Positions 11,002-18,517 of a stretch of DNA of 64,000 bases are shown piece by piece. Numbering within the stretch: position 1 is the first letter of the stretch; every line of letters starts with the position of its first letter. The stretch lies in the NCBI RefSeq assembly GCF_015624505.1, contig NZ_CP061379.1, forward strand, positions 2,480,001 through 2,544,000, in the 5' to 3' direction. Source of the DNA: Bradyrhizobium commune. Lineage in GTDB: Bacteria; Pseudomonadota; Alphaproteobacteria; Rhizobiales; Xanthobacteraceae. The notes under the pieces were generated by a model. It was not told the origin of the DNA. It made no database searches and saw nothing but the letters and a program-made list of their open reading frames with translations. The position numbers and the translations under genes were made by a program.

Positions 11002-11841
11002 TTACCACACGCTCCTGCCGCCGTCCATGACCAGGTTCTGTCCGGTCATGTAGCTCGAGGCATCGGAGCAGAGGAACTGCACAGCCGCACGGTATTCGTC
11101 GACCTCGGCCATGCGCCCCATCGGGATCAGGCGGGTGAGGCGTTCCACGAAGGCGGGATCCTGGTTGTTGAAGACGCCGCCCGGCGAGATCGCGTTGACG
11201 CGCACGCCGTGGTCGGCCCAGTAGGTCGCCAGGTACTTCGTCAGTCCGATCAGCCCGTGCTTGATCACCGAATAGGTCACGGGCTTTACCGGCTGTTCCT
11301 CCTCGCGCGTGACATGCGGCTGCCGATAGAGCCGCTGGTCCGGCGCGATCACGCCGAGATCGGAGGCGATGTTGAGGATCACGCCGCGGCCGCGCCGGGC
11401 CATCAGGCCGCCGAACTCCTGCGCGCACAGCATCGCGCCGGTGAGGCCGACGGCGATCTCGGTCTGCCATTGCGGCACCGGGAATGCTTCGAAGCGCGAG
11501 GAGTGCATCACGCCCGGGCTCGACGTCACCTTCGGATCGATCGCGGCGTTGTTGACGAGGATGTCGACGGTGATGCCGCGGCCCGCGAGTTCGTCGCTCG
11601 CGGCGCGCACCGAGTCCTGCGCGGTGACGTTGAGTGCGAGCGCGATCAGATCGCCGGACGGCGCAGCCTGCTTCAGCGCTGCGACGGCCGCCTCGGCCTG
11701 GGCAAGGCCGATCTCCGTGACGACGACGCGCGCGCCGGCCTCGGACAACGCCGCAACGTGCTGCCGGCCGAGCAGGCCGCCGGCGCCGGTCACAAGCGCG
11801 GTGCGTCCTGTCAGATCGTAGCGGAGGGACGGGCTTGCCAT
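11002..11841 (-). CDS. SDR-family oxidoreductase, PtmA-like
   Basis: A 279-residue classical short-chain dehydrogenase with the cofactor motif TGAGGLLG at 18-25, NNAA at 97-100, S160, and the YSVIK motif (Y190, K194). An insertion rich in charged residues (about 168-186) precedes the catalytic tyrosine. PtmA-type SDRs accompany CMP-legionaminic or related acid synthesis in other bacteria, and here it sits in the same operon as a PtmB-like cytidylyltransferase. It likely reduces or oxidises an intermediate of the ulosonic sugar. Exact substrate unknown. Confidence 0.82.
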   Translation of the reverse strand: MASPSLRYDLTGRTALVTGAGGLLGRQHVAALSEAGARVVVTEIGLAQAEAAVAALKQAAPSGDLIALALNVTAQDSVRAASDELAGRGITVDILVNNAAIDPKVTSSPGVMHSSRFEAFPVPQWQTEIAVGLTGAMLCAQEFGGLMARRGRGVILNIASDLGVIAPDQRLYRQPHVTREEEQPVKPVTYSVIKHGLIGLTKYLATYWADHGVRVNAISPGGVFNNQDPAFVERLTRLIPMGRMAEVDEYRAAVQFLCSDASSYMTGQNLVMDGGRSVW

Positions 11842-11854
11842 GGAACGCTCCTGT

Positions 11855-12616
11855 TCAGCTGCGCAGTTGGCCGCCGTCGGCGACCACCACAGTGCCGGTG
11901 ATGAAGGCCGCGCGCAGCGAGGCGAGGAACGCGACGAGGTCGGCGACCTCTTCCGGCTTTCCGAGCCGGCGCAGCGCTACCTCGCGCGCAAGCATGTCCT
12001 CGACCGCAGTCTTGTTTTCGGCGAGCTTGCGCGCCCAGGTCCCGTCGGCGGCCAGGATGTTGCCCGGCGCGACCGCGTTGATGCGGATGCCCTCCAGCGC
12101 CAGCGGGCGCGCCAGTCCGCGCACGGTCGCATTCAGCGCCGCCTTCGCGGCGTAGTAAGTCACGGGCGCGCCGATCGCGGCCATGCCTGCGATCGAGGAG
12201 ATGCAGACGATGGCCCGGTCACCGCTGCCGCGCGCCATCAGCGGGCGGGCGGCTTCGATCATGTTGGTCGTGGCCAAGAAATTGAGATCCATCATCCGCG
12301 ACCATTCCGCCGCGATCTCCTTGCCCGGGGGGACGGAGGCGCCGCTGCCGACATTGCAGACGAGGATGTCGAGCCGGCCCCATTGCTTTTCGACGTCCTG
12401 CATCAGTGTTGCGACCGCGGTCGGATCGGTGACGTCGGCGATGTGAACCGAGCTTTGCCCGCCGATCGTTGCGCGCGCCGCGTTCAGCGTATCGGCGCCA
12501 CGTGCTGCGAGCGCGACCTTGGCGCCCTCCGCAGCAAGCGCAGCGGCGATGGCAAGGCCGATGCCCCGGCTCGCGCCTGTGACCAGGGCAACACGATCGT
12601 CGAGCTCGAGCTTCAT
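11855..12616 (-). CDS. SDR-family oxidoreductase
   Basis: 253 residues with a complete classical SDR set: TGASRGIG at 13-20, the CNVG segment in place of NNAG at 87-90, Ser 140/141, and the YYAAK motif with Y154 and K158. The start overlaps the end of the TIM-barrel isomerase gene by 4 nt. It is one of three SDRs in the operon, which suggests more than one oxidation or reduction step on the sugar precursor. The CN in place of NN in the Asn motif is a modest variation. Substrate unknown. Confidence 0.82.
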   Translation of the reverse strand: MKLELDDRVALVTGASRGIGLAIAAALAAEGAKVALAARGADTLNAARATIGGQSSVHIADVTDPTAVATLMQDVEKQWGRLDILVCNVGSGASVPPGKEIAAEWSRMMDLNFLATTNMIEAARPLMARGSGDRAIVCISSIAGMAAIGAPVTYYAAKAALNATVRGLARPLALEGIRINAVAPGNILAADGTWARKLAENKTAVEDMLAREVALRRLGKPEEVADLVAFLASLRAAFITGTVVVADGGQLRS

Positions 12617-13461
12617 TGCGCGGCGTCCTCGATCCAGCCGACCGTCATGTCGCGATACTTTGCCAGCGTGGCAGAATGGTCGCCGTCCGCGGCGCGCGCG
12701 GTTTGCAGAATGTATTGTCCTGTGTAACCGGAGCGCTCGATCTGCCGGATCGCCCTGGCGAGATCTGCGTTGCCGGTGCCGAGCGGCACGGTGGTGCCGC
12801 CACGAATGCGGTCCTTGATATGCACGTTGAGGATCCGCCCGGCATAGGCCTCGATCTCCTCGCAGCTGTCATAGCCGAGCGAGGCGCTGTTGCCGCTGTC
12901 GTAGTTGATGCCGAAGACGTCAGCCGGAAAGGCCTCCATGAACCGGGCCAGCTCGCGCGGCGGCAGATCGGATTCGAACACGATCTTGACGTTCCGTTTC
13001 GCAAGCGTCTCGCGACGCGCGACCAGCACGCGTTTGAGCGTATCGCTCTCGCTCTCGCGCTCGATCTTGCCATTGTCGACCAGCGGGATCACGACGAACT
13101 CGATTCCGATCCCGCTGCAGGCGGCGATCAGGAGATCGAGATCGTTGACGAGCGCGTCGCGCACGACGGAGTCGACCTTCCAGAACGGCGCCTGCATGAA
13201 GCAGTCGCCGGTCAGGCTCGGAATGCGTACGCCGTTCTCGCGCGACAGCGCCAGCACCTGCTGCTGCCCCTCGTCGGTCGTCAACGGGTTTTCGCGCAAC
13301 CGCTCTTGGTCGATGGTCCATTCCATCCGCGTCAGGCCGAGCGCTTTCGCACGGGGAAATTCCTCGCGCCATTCGGTCCACGGGAAGGCCTGGATCTTGC
13401 CGTCGACGAGGGCCGACAGGCGTCCCTGCATGAAGCCGATGCGTTGCAGCGTTGCGGTCAC
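12613..13461 (-). CDS. Sugar phosphate isomerase/epimerase-like TIM-barrel protein
   Basis: 282 residues of the xylose-isomerase-like TIM-barrel (AP endonuclease family 2) superfamily. The barrel metal ligands are suggested by IVFESDLP (Glu on strand), a segment containing NYDSGN, NVHIKDR (His-x-Lys-Asp-Arg) near residue 222, and a late QTAR in place of the usual Glu. Members isomerise or epimerise sugars and inosose-type compounds. It overlaps both neighbouring SDR genes by 4 nt, so it probably acts on the same intermediate. A second domain of this fold is fused to the NeuB homologue encoded upstream. Confidence 0.75.
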   Translation of the reverse strand: MTATLQRIGFMQGRLSALVDGKIQAFPWTEWREEFPRAKALGLTRMEWTIDQERLRENPLTTDEGQQQVLALSRENGVRIPSLTGDCFMQAPFWKVDSVVRDALVNDLDLLIAACSGIGIEFVVIPLVDNGKIERESESDTLKRVLVARRETLAKRNVKIVFESDLPPRELARFMEAFPADVFGINYDSGNSASLGYDSCEEIEAYAGRILNVHIKDRIRGGTTVPLGTGNADLARAIRQIERSGYTGQYILQTARAADGDHSATLAKYRDMTVGWIEDAAQ

Positions 13462-14222
13462 GATTTGCTATCCGAACTGATGGCGAGGCCCTTGGTCGTC
13501 CAGCCGCCGTCGACGAAGAGCTCCTGCCCGGTGACATAGGCCGATGCGTCCGAGGCCAGGAAGATGGCGGCGCCTACCATGTCGCCAGGCTGTCCCCAGC
13601 GGCCGAGCATGGTGTGGCGGCGCCGATCCTCGTGCATGGCCGGATCGGCAAAGCTCTTCGCGGTCATCTCGGTCGCGACATAGCCCGGCGCCAGAGCGTT
13701 GACGCGGATGCCGTCGGCCGCATAGTCGGCGGCGAGCGCGCGCGTCAGCCCGGCGAGACCGGCTTTCGCCGCGACGTAACCGGGATTGCCGGGAAAGCCG
13801 CGGATCGAGTTGATGCTGGTGACGTTGACGATCGCGGCCGAGCCCGCATTCTTCAGAAGCGGGTAGGCGGCGAGGATGGCGGCGTAAACGCCGGTGAGGT
13901 CGGTCGCGACGGTCGCGCGGAAGCGCGCGAGCTCGCTTTCAGTGCTCTGGGCCGGAAGACTGATGCCGGCGGCGTTGACCAGCGCGTCGATGTGCCCGCC
14001 TTGCGCCGCGATTGTGCCGAACGCGCGCGCGATCGCGGCGTCGTCGGAGAGATCGCAGGCCATCGCCGTCACGCCCTGCGGCGCGGTCCCGGAGCGGCTG
14101 AGACCGAACACCGTGGCACCGGCCTCCTTCAGGCCATCAGCAATCGCAGCGCCGATGCCGCGCGAGGCGCCGGTGACGACGGCGATCTTATCTGCGAGAG
14201 AGAAGGCGCTGAGATCAGGCAT
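13458..14222 (-). CDS. SDR-family oxidoreductase
   Basis: 254 residues from ATG 14222, with TGASRGIG at 17-24, NAAG at 83-86, S136, and the YVAAK motif (Y149, K153), followed by the usual C-terminal TGQELFVDGG. The frame is open for nine more codons upstream, but ATG 14222 overlaps the preceding stop by only 8 nt and begins just before the Rossmann fold, so it is preferred. It is the third SDR of the operon. The reaction is likely NAD(P)-dependent oxidation or reduction of the sugar precursor. Confidence 0.83.
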   Translation of the reverse strand: MPDLSAFSLADKIAVVTGASRGIGAAIADGLKEAGATVFGLSRSGTAPQGVTAMACDLSDDAAIARAFGTIAAQGGHIDALVNAAGISLPAQSTESELARFRATVATDLTGVYAAILAAYPLLKNAGSAAIVNVTSINSIRGFPGNPGYVAAKAGLAGLTRALAADYAADGIRVNALAPGYVATEMTAKSFADPAMHEDRRRHTMLGRWGQPGDMVGAAIFLASDASAYVTGQELFVDGGWTTKGLAISSDSKS

Positions 14223-14904
14223 AGCCGTAACTGCGCATGATGGCGGCACAGAGCTTGACGTCTTCCGGGCGGTCGATCTGGAACATCTTGTGGCGTTCCA
14301 TCACGTGAAAACCGATCTTGCCGCCGAGACGATTGCTCTGCTCGCGCAGGAGTGAAGGGATCAGGACGTAGAACGAGCCGTTTTCGAGATAGCGCTTCTC
14401 GATCTGCTGCCGCATGCGGCGGTTGCGATAATCGTAGTTGATCGGTTCGGGGCCGCTTTGGCCGATGCGCCAGTTGAAATAATCCTCGACCTCGCAGACC
14501 GAGAGCAGGCTGTCGAGGTGATCGCGATCGAAGGTTGCAAGCGCCTTCTCGATGTCGCCGGGCTCGCGGATCGGCGAGGTCGCCTGCAGCGCGACGATCC
14601 GCTCGAACCGGCCCATCCGGGCGTCGATGGCATCGAGCGCGTGCAGCCAGGCGGATTCGGAGGAGGCGAGGTCACCGGAAATGTCGTGGGGGCGCCGCAC
14701 TCCGACCGCGCCAGCAGCTTCGGCCGCAGCGAGAATCTGGTCGCTGTCGGAGGAGACGGCCACCACGTCCACGCCCTGCGCGGCGCGCGCCTGTTCGACC
14801 GTCCAGGCGATCAGCGGCTTGCCGCAGAGATCGAGCAGGTTCTTGTGTGGAATTCCCTTCGAGCCGCCGCGTGCGGCGACCACGGCCAGCGTCTTGCGCG
14901 CCAT
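14215..14904 (-). CDS. Acylneuraminate cytidylyltransferase family protein, PtmB/LegF-like
   Basis: 229 residues with the CMP-sugar synthetase signature AARGGSKGIPHKN at 10-22 and a conserved LQATSPIREPGDI segment. It differs clearly from PseF of the same operon (no YHDAGQFYWG region) and resembles PtmB/LegF enzymes that activate legionaminic-type acids. Start and stop overlap both neighbours, so it is coupled to the NeuB fusion gene. The presence of two activating enzymes implies two CMP-linked sugars, or one that needs a more tolerant enzyme. Confidence 0.88.
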   Translation of the reverse strand: MARKTLAVVAARGGSKGIPHKNLLDLCGKPLIAWTVEQARAAQGVDVVAVSSDSDQILAAAEAAGAVGVRRPHDISGDLASSESAWLHALDAIDARMGRFERIVALQATSPIREPGDIEKALATFDRDHLDSLLSVCEVEDYFNWRIGQSGPEPINYDYRNRRMRQQIEKRYLENGSFYVLIPSLLREQSNRLGGKIGFHVMERHKMFQIDRPEDVKLCAAIMRSYGYA

Positions 14905-16829
14905 CAGATGTGCCCCTCGAGGCGCTCGAGCGCAGTCCAGAAGCCTTCGCCCATGTTCTTGTGGCCCTGCCAGATCTCCGGAATGAAGGACGCGGCCGGT
15001 GCGTGCTTGCGCAGCACCCGTCCGATCTCGTCGAAGTCGATCTCGCCTTCGCCGACCTGGAGGCCTTCGCCATCGAGGCCCTTGGCGTCGCCGAAATGCA
15101 GATGCGCGGTGTGCGGTCCAAGCTGGGCGAGACCTTGCGCGAAATCAAAGCCGAAATGATTGGCGGCGAGCTTGGTGTGGGAAATGTCGACACACATGCG
15201 CAAGTCGTGCTTGGCGCAGAATGCAGCTGACTCTTCCGGGATGATGAAAATGTTCTGGTGGCGCTGACCGCCGAAGTGCCAGGGGAACGGTGCCATGGTC
15301 TGCGGCGTCAGCTCGACGCCCTCCATGTCGAGCTCCTTCAGACTCTGCGCGAAGATTCGATAGCGCTCGGCCTTCTCTTCCGGCGGCAGCGGCTCGTCCA
15401 TGGTGAAGCCGCCGATATTGGCGACGATCGGCGGGCGCTTGGTCTTGGGAAAGAATCTCTTGAGGCCGCGGGTGATGTCGATCACCGCCTGCGTCTGCTC
15501 CAGCGAATAGCGCCGCAGCGCCTCGTCCGGCGCGGCGAGGTCCATCAGCTTGGAGCCGGCGAACAGCTCCGGCGCGTGCACGACGAAGCCGAGATCGTAG
15601 GTGCCGGACAGATACGCCGCGGGGTCGCGTTCCATGTCGCTGTAGCTGAGATGGAACTCGATGATGTCGGGCTCACAGATTTCGAGAAAGCGTTCGGTGT
15701 CGTGATAGCGCACCGGGACGCCCCAGGGGCGATCGAAGCGGTAATGCCGCGCCTTCGCAGCGCCCTCGTCGAGATCGCTCTGGAAGAAGTAATCGTCGGC
15801 TGCCATCCTGCGCTTGAGGGTCCTGCCGATCAACGCCGGCATTTTCAGCGGCGACAGGCCCTGGCCCGGGCTCTTCACGGCGATGTCGTCGTCGGAGATC
15901 ACCGTGCCGGCTGCGATGTCGCGCGCGGCGACCAGGCTCTTCGCCAGGTTCTCGCGGTTGATGAGCTCGCCCTGGCTCAACGCACGCTCGGCGAGCTTCT
16001 CGCCGCGTGCCGCCTCCACCTCGCGGATGCCGACGACGAGGGCCTTGAATTCTTCCGGCTCAAGGCTCGCGGCATGGTCGGGGCCTTCCATCTCGCGGTC
16101 GAGCGTGATGTGGCGCTCGATCACGGCAGCGCCAAGGGCGACCGCTGCCGTCGACACCGCGGTGCCGCGCTCGTGGCCGGAATAGCCGACCAGCGGGTGG
16201 ATCTCCCGCAGCGTCTCCATGAAACGCAGATGGATGTTGTGAAGCGCCGCGGGGTAGGTGCTCTGGCAGTGCAGCAGCACGTAGCTCGCATTGCGCTCGT
16301 CGAGAAATTTCGCAGCGGTCTTGATTTCGTCGGTCGTGCTCATGCCGGTCGAGACGATCAGCGTCTTGCCGGTGGCTGCGAGTTTGGCAAGCAAGGGAAG
16401 ATTGGTGAGGTCGGCGGAAGCAACCTTGTAGGCGGTGACGCCAAAGCCTTCGAGCACCGCGACGCTCCTGGCGTCCCAGGGCGTGCAGAGATATTCAATG
16501 TCCTTCGAGGCGCAATAGTCGGCGATCTTCTTCTGCTGCTCGGCCGTCAGCTCGAAGCGGCGCAACAGGTCGAGCGTATATTCGACGGCGAGATCGTCGT
16601 CCTTTCCGGAGAGCGAAGAGGCGCGGTAGACCTCGTCGAGCTTGCGCATCTGGAATTTGGCGCAATCCGCGCCGGCGGCGACCGCCGCGTCGACCAGCGC
16701 GATGGCGCGGTCGAGATCGCCATTGTGGTTGTTGCCGACCTCGGCGATCACGTAGCAGGGCTCGCCGTCGCCGAGAAGGCGGTTGCCGATGCGGACCGGA
16801 GCTGGCTGTTTAGGCGATGTCATCAACAT
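14904..16829 (-). CDS. NeuB-type ulosonic acid synthase fused to SAF and xylose-isomerase-like TIM-barrel domains
   Basis: 641 residues from ATG 16829 (ATG 16823 also possible). Residues 15-290 are a NeuB/LegI-type barrel that condenses PEP with an aldose: IAEVGNNHNGDL at 28-39, KFQ, and the metal histidines in SGHE (H219) and ERH (H240). Residues about 296-352 are the SAF antifreeze-like lid (NLAKSLVAARDI, GTVI). Residues about 360-641 add a second barrel of the AP-endonuclease-2/sugar isomerase fold, ending in IPEIWQGH. Ordinary NeuB proteins stop near 350 residues. The frame is open 77 codons further upstream, but that stretch lies inside the preceding gene and looks non-coding. Cytoplasmic. 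Confidence 0.85.
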   Translation of the reverse strand: MLMTSPKQPAPVRIGNRLLGDGEPCYVIAEVGNNHNGDLDRAIALVDAAVAAGADCAKFQMRKLDEVYRASSLSGKDDDLAVEYTLDLLRRFELTAEQQKKIADYCASKDIEYLCTPWDARSVAVLEGFGVTAYKVASADLTNLPLLAKLAATGKTLIVSTGMSTTDEIKTAAKFLDERNASYVLLHCQSTYPAALHNIHLRFMETLREIHPLVGYSGHERGTAVSTAAVALGAAVIERHITLDREMEGPDHAASLEPEEFKALVVGIREVEAARGEKLAERALSQGELINRENLAKSLVAARDIAAGTVISDDDIAVKSPGQGLSPLKMPALIGRTLKRRMAADDYFFQSDLDEGAAKARHYRFDRPWGVPVRYHDTERFLEICEPDIIEFHLSYSDMERDPAAYLSGTYDLGFVVHAPELFAGSKLMDLAAPDEALRRYSLEQTQAVIDITRGLKRFFPKTKRPPIVANIGGFTMDEPLPPEEKAERYRIFAQSLKELDMEGVELTPQTMAPFPWHFGGQRHQNIFIIPEESAAFCAKHDLRMCVDISHTKLAANHFGFDFAQGLAQLGPHTAHLHFGDAKGLDGEGLQVGEGEIDFDEIGRVLRKHAPAASFIPEIWQGHKNMGEGFWTALERLEGHI

Positions 16830-16845
16830 TCTCGTCTCACATGCG

Positions 16846-18222
16846 TCAGGCGGATCGCGCCGGAAAACGCGACTTCCAGGTCCGCAGTCCGTTTTCTTCG
16901 AACATGATGCGCGAGCAGCTGTGCCCCCGCTGCTCCAGTGCCGCGATGAGCTGGTAGCGCTCGAACGGACGCACGAAGAACATGAAATAGCCGCCGCCGC
17001 CGGCACCCAGCAGCTTGCCGCCGACCGCGCCGTGCTGCCTGGCGAAATCATAGATCGCATCGAGCGCGTTCGACGAGATCTTCGAGCTGAACTTCCGCTT
17101 GGCGTGCCAGGCCTCGTCGATCAGCCGCCCGCATTCCAGCAGCTGGCCGCGCAGCAGGTGCCGCCGGATATCGCGCGTCACTTCCTTCTGCTTCGCGGCC
17201 GCCGCGACCGCGTCGCCGGTCTCGTGCTGGGCTTTCTGGTCGCGGTGGATGGCGCCGGAATCGTGGCCCGAGCCGGTGTAGCAGAGCACCAGGCTCTCCT
17301 CGAGCTCGGCGATGATATTGGTGTCGAGGCGGAGCGGCACGATCGTGTTCTGGTCGGAGAAGAACTCCATGTGATTGAAGCCGCCGAACACGGTGGCGTA
17401 TTGATCCTGCCAGCCGCCCGGGATGTTGAGCATCAGCCGCTCGGCCTGGAACGCCATCTCCGCGATCTCGTGGCGGTCCCACTGGTCCGAACGGAATTCG
17501 TTGAAGCAGCCGATGATGGCGGAGGAGACCACCGCGGAGCCGCCGAGGCCGGAACCGACCGGAAAGTCGGCCGAGACCTCGAGCTCGAAACCGTAAGTCG
17601 GCTTGATCAGGCGCACCACCGACTTGATCAGCGCGAGATCACCGCCGGTGCCGAGCTCGGCGAGATCGTCGGCCTCGACCGTGCAGCGGAAATCGTGCGA
17701 GTAGATCCGGATGCGGGCATCGCTGCGGCGCCGCAGCGTCGCGTGGGCGTACATCTTGATCGTCGCGTTGATCACAGCGCCGCCGTCATTCGCCACGAAA
17801 TAATGCGTCAGATCGGTGCCGCCGCCGGAGAAGGAGATCCGCACCGGCGAGCGGGCGCGCGCAAAAACCTCGCTCTCGTCCGAGAGGTTGAAGAGCTCGC
17901 GGCTGAAGACGTCAACCAGCCGGCCCTCGACGTCGAGGATCGGAATCACGTGCACACGCTGGTCGAGCAGCTTGAGGATTTGCTCGCGCGGTCCGCCGGC
18001 GCGTGCCCAGACGAAATTGCGGTTGACGCAGGCTGCGACCTTGTCGTGGATCGTGGTGCCGGTCAGCATCCGCCTGCGGATGTCGCCGTCGGTCACCGCG
18101 CCGACAATTTTCCCGCCCGCGTCCTGCGCAAAGAGAATGCCGAGCATGTTGGCGTTGAGGCGCCGGAAGGCTTCCTCAATCGTGGCTGTCTCGGCGATGG
18201 TGACGTGGCTCTTGTCTGCCAA
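16846..18222 (-). CDS. CBS-domain pair fused to HddA-like GHMP sugar kinase
   Basis: 458 residues, first gene of the - strand ulosonic operon. Residues 1-115 carry two CBS motifs (GAVTDGDIRR at 41-50; the second around VHVIPILDVEGRLVDVFS), which usually bind adenosine nucleotides. Residues 123-458 are a GHMP kinase: RSPVRISFSGGGTDL at 124-138, PVGSGLGGSA at 221-230, GGWQDQYA with D273, and a C-terminal LGAGGGGYFMFF. The kinase half most resembles D-glycero-D-manno-heptose 7-phosphate kinase HddA. In PtmE-type enzymes CBS domains are attached to a nucleotidyltransferase, so linkage to a kinase is unusual. Confidence 0.82.
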   Translation of the reverse strand: MADKSHVTIAETATIEEAFRRLNANMLGILFAQDAGGKIVGAVTDGDIRRRMLTGTTIHDKVAACVNRNFVWARAGGPREQILKLLDQRVHVIPILDVEGRLVDVFSRELFNLSDESEVFARARSPVRISFSGGGTDLTHYFVANDGGAVINATIKMYAHATLRRRSDARIRIYSHDFRCTVEADDLAELGTGGDLALIKSVVRLIKPTYGFELEVSADFPVGSGLGGSAVVSSAIIGCFNEFRSDQWDRHEIAEMAFQAERLMLNIPGGWQDQYATVFGGFNHMEFFSDQNTIVPLRLDTNIIAELEESLVLCYTGSGHDSGAIHRDQKAQHETGDAVAAAAKQKEVTRDIRRHLLRGQLLECGRLIDEAWHAKRKFSSKISSNALDAIYDFARQHGAVGGKLLGAGGGGYFMFFVRPFERYQLIAALEQRGHSCSRIMFEENGLRTWKSRFPARSA

Positions 18223-18470
18223 AGTTCATGATCCAAAAAGCGAAGGCTATTCCGCCACTTATCCCCAGATGGCAGCCGCTCGAAAGGCCGGGGGGTGGGG
18301 TCGTAGATACGGCAGGGGGGCGGATGATGCAAGTTTCGGGAAAGCGCCCGAACCGGCCTGCCTCGAGGCGCCGCCGGCACTAGTTCCGCTCGATCGTTGG
18401 TGGCCGAGACGGCGCACTGGCCGCTGAGCCCAGAATTGGCTATTCGAACCATGCCACGTCGTGGCCAAGG

Positions 18471-18494
18471 CTGTTTGAGCGTCTCCTCAAACAG
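18471..18494 (+). promoter_or_regulatory. Perfect 9-bp inverted repeat upstream of the 683-residue membrane protein
   Basis: CTGTTTGAG at 18471-18479 and CTCAAACAG at 18486-18494 are exact reverse complements separated by 6 nt, ending 23 nt before the TTG start at 18518. It could be an operator in the divergent region 18223-18517 or an mRNA hairpin near the ribosome site. No other gene or clear promoter is visible in that region. Confidence 0.45.
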
Positions 18495-18517
18495 GGTACG
18501 AAAAGGATCTAGCCCGC

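Noticed and set aside
15258..16907. 549-codon + strand frame, and similar ones at 16783-18231 and 12616-13539
   Set aside because: They are mirror frames of the NeuB, kinase and TIM-barrel genes, without motifs.
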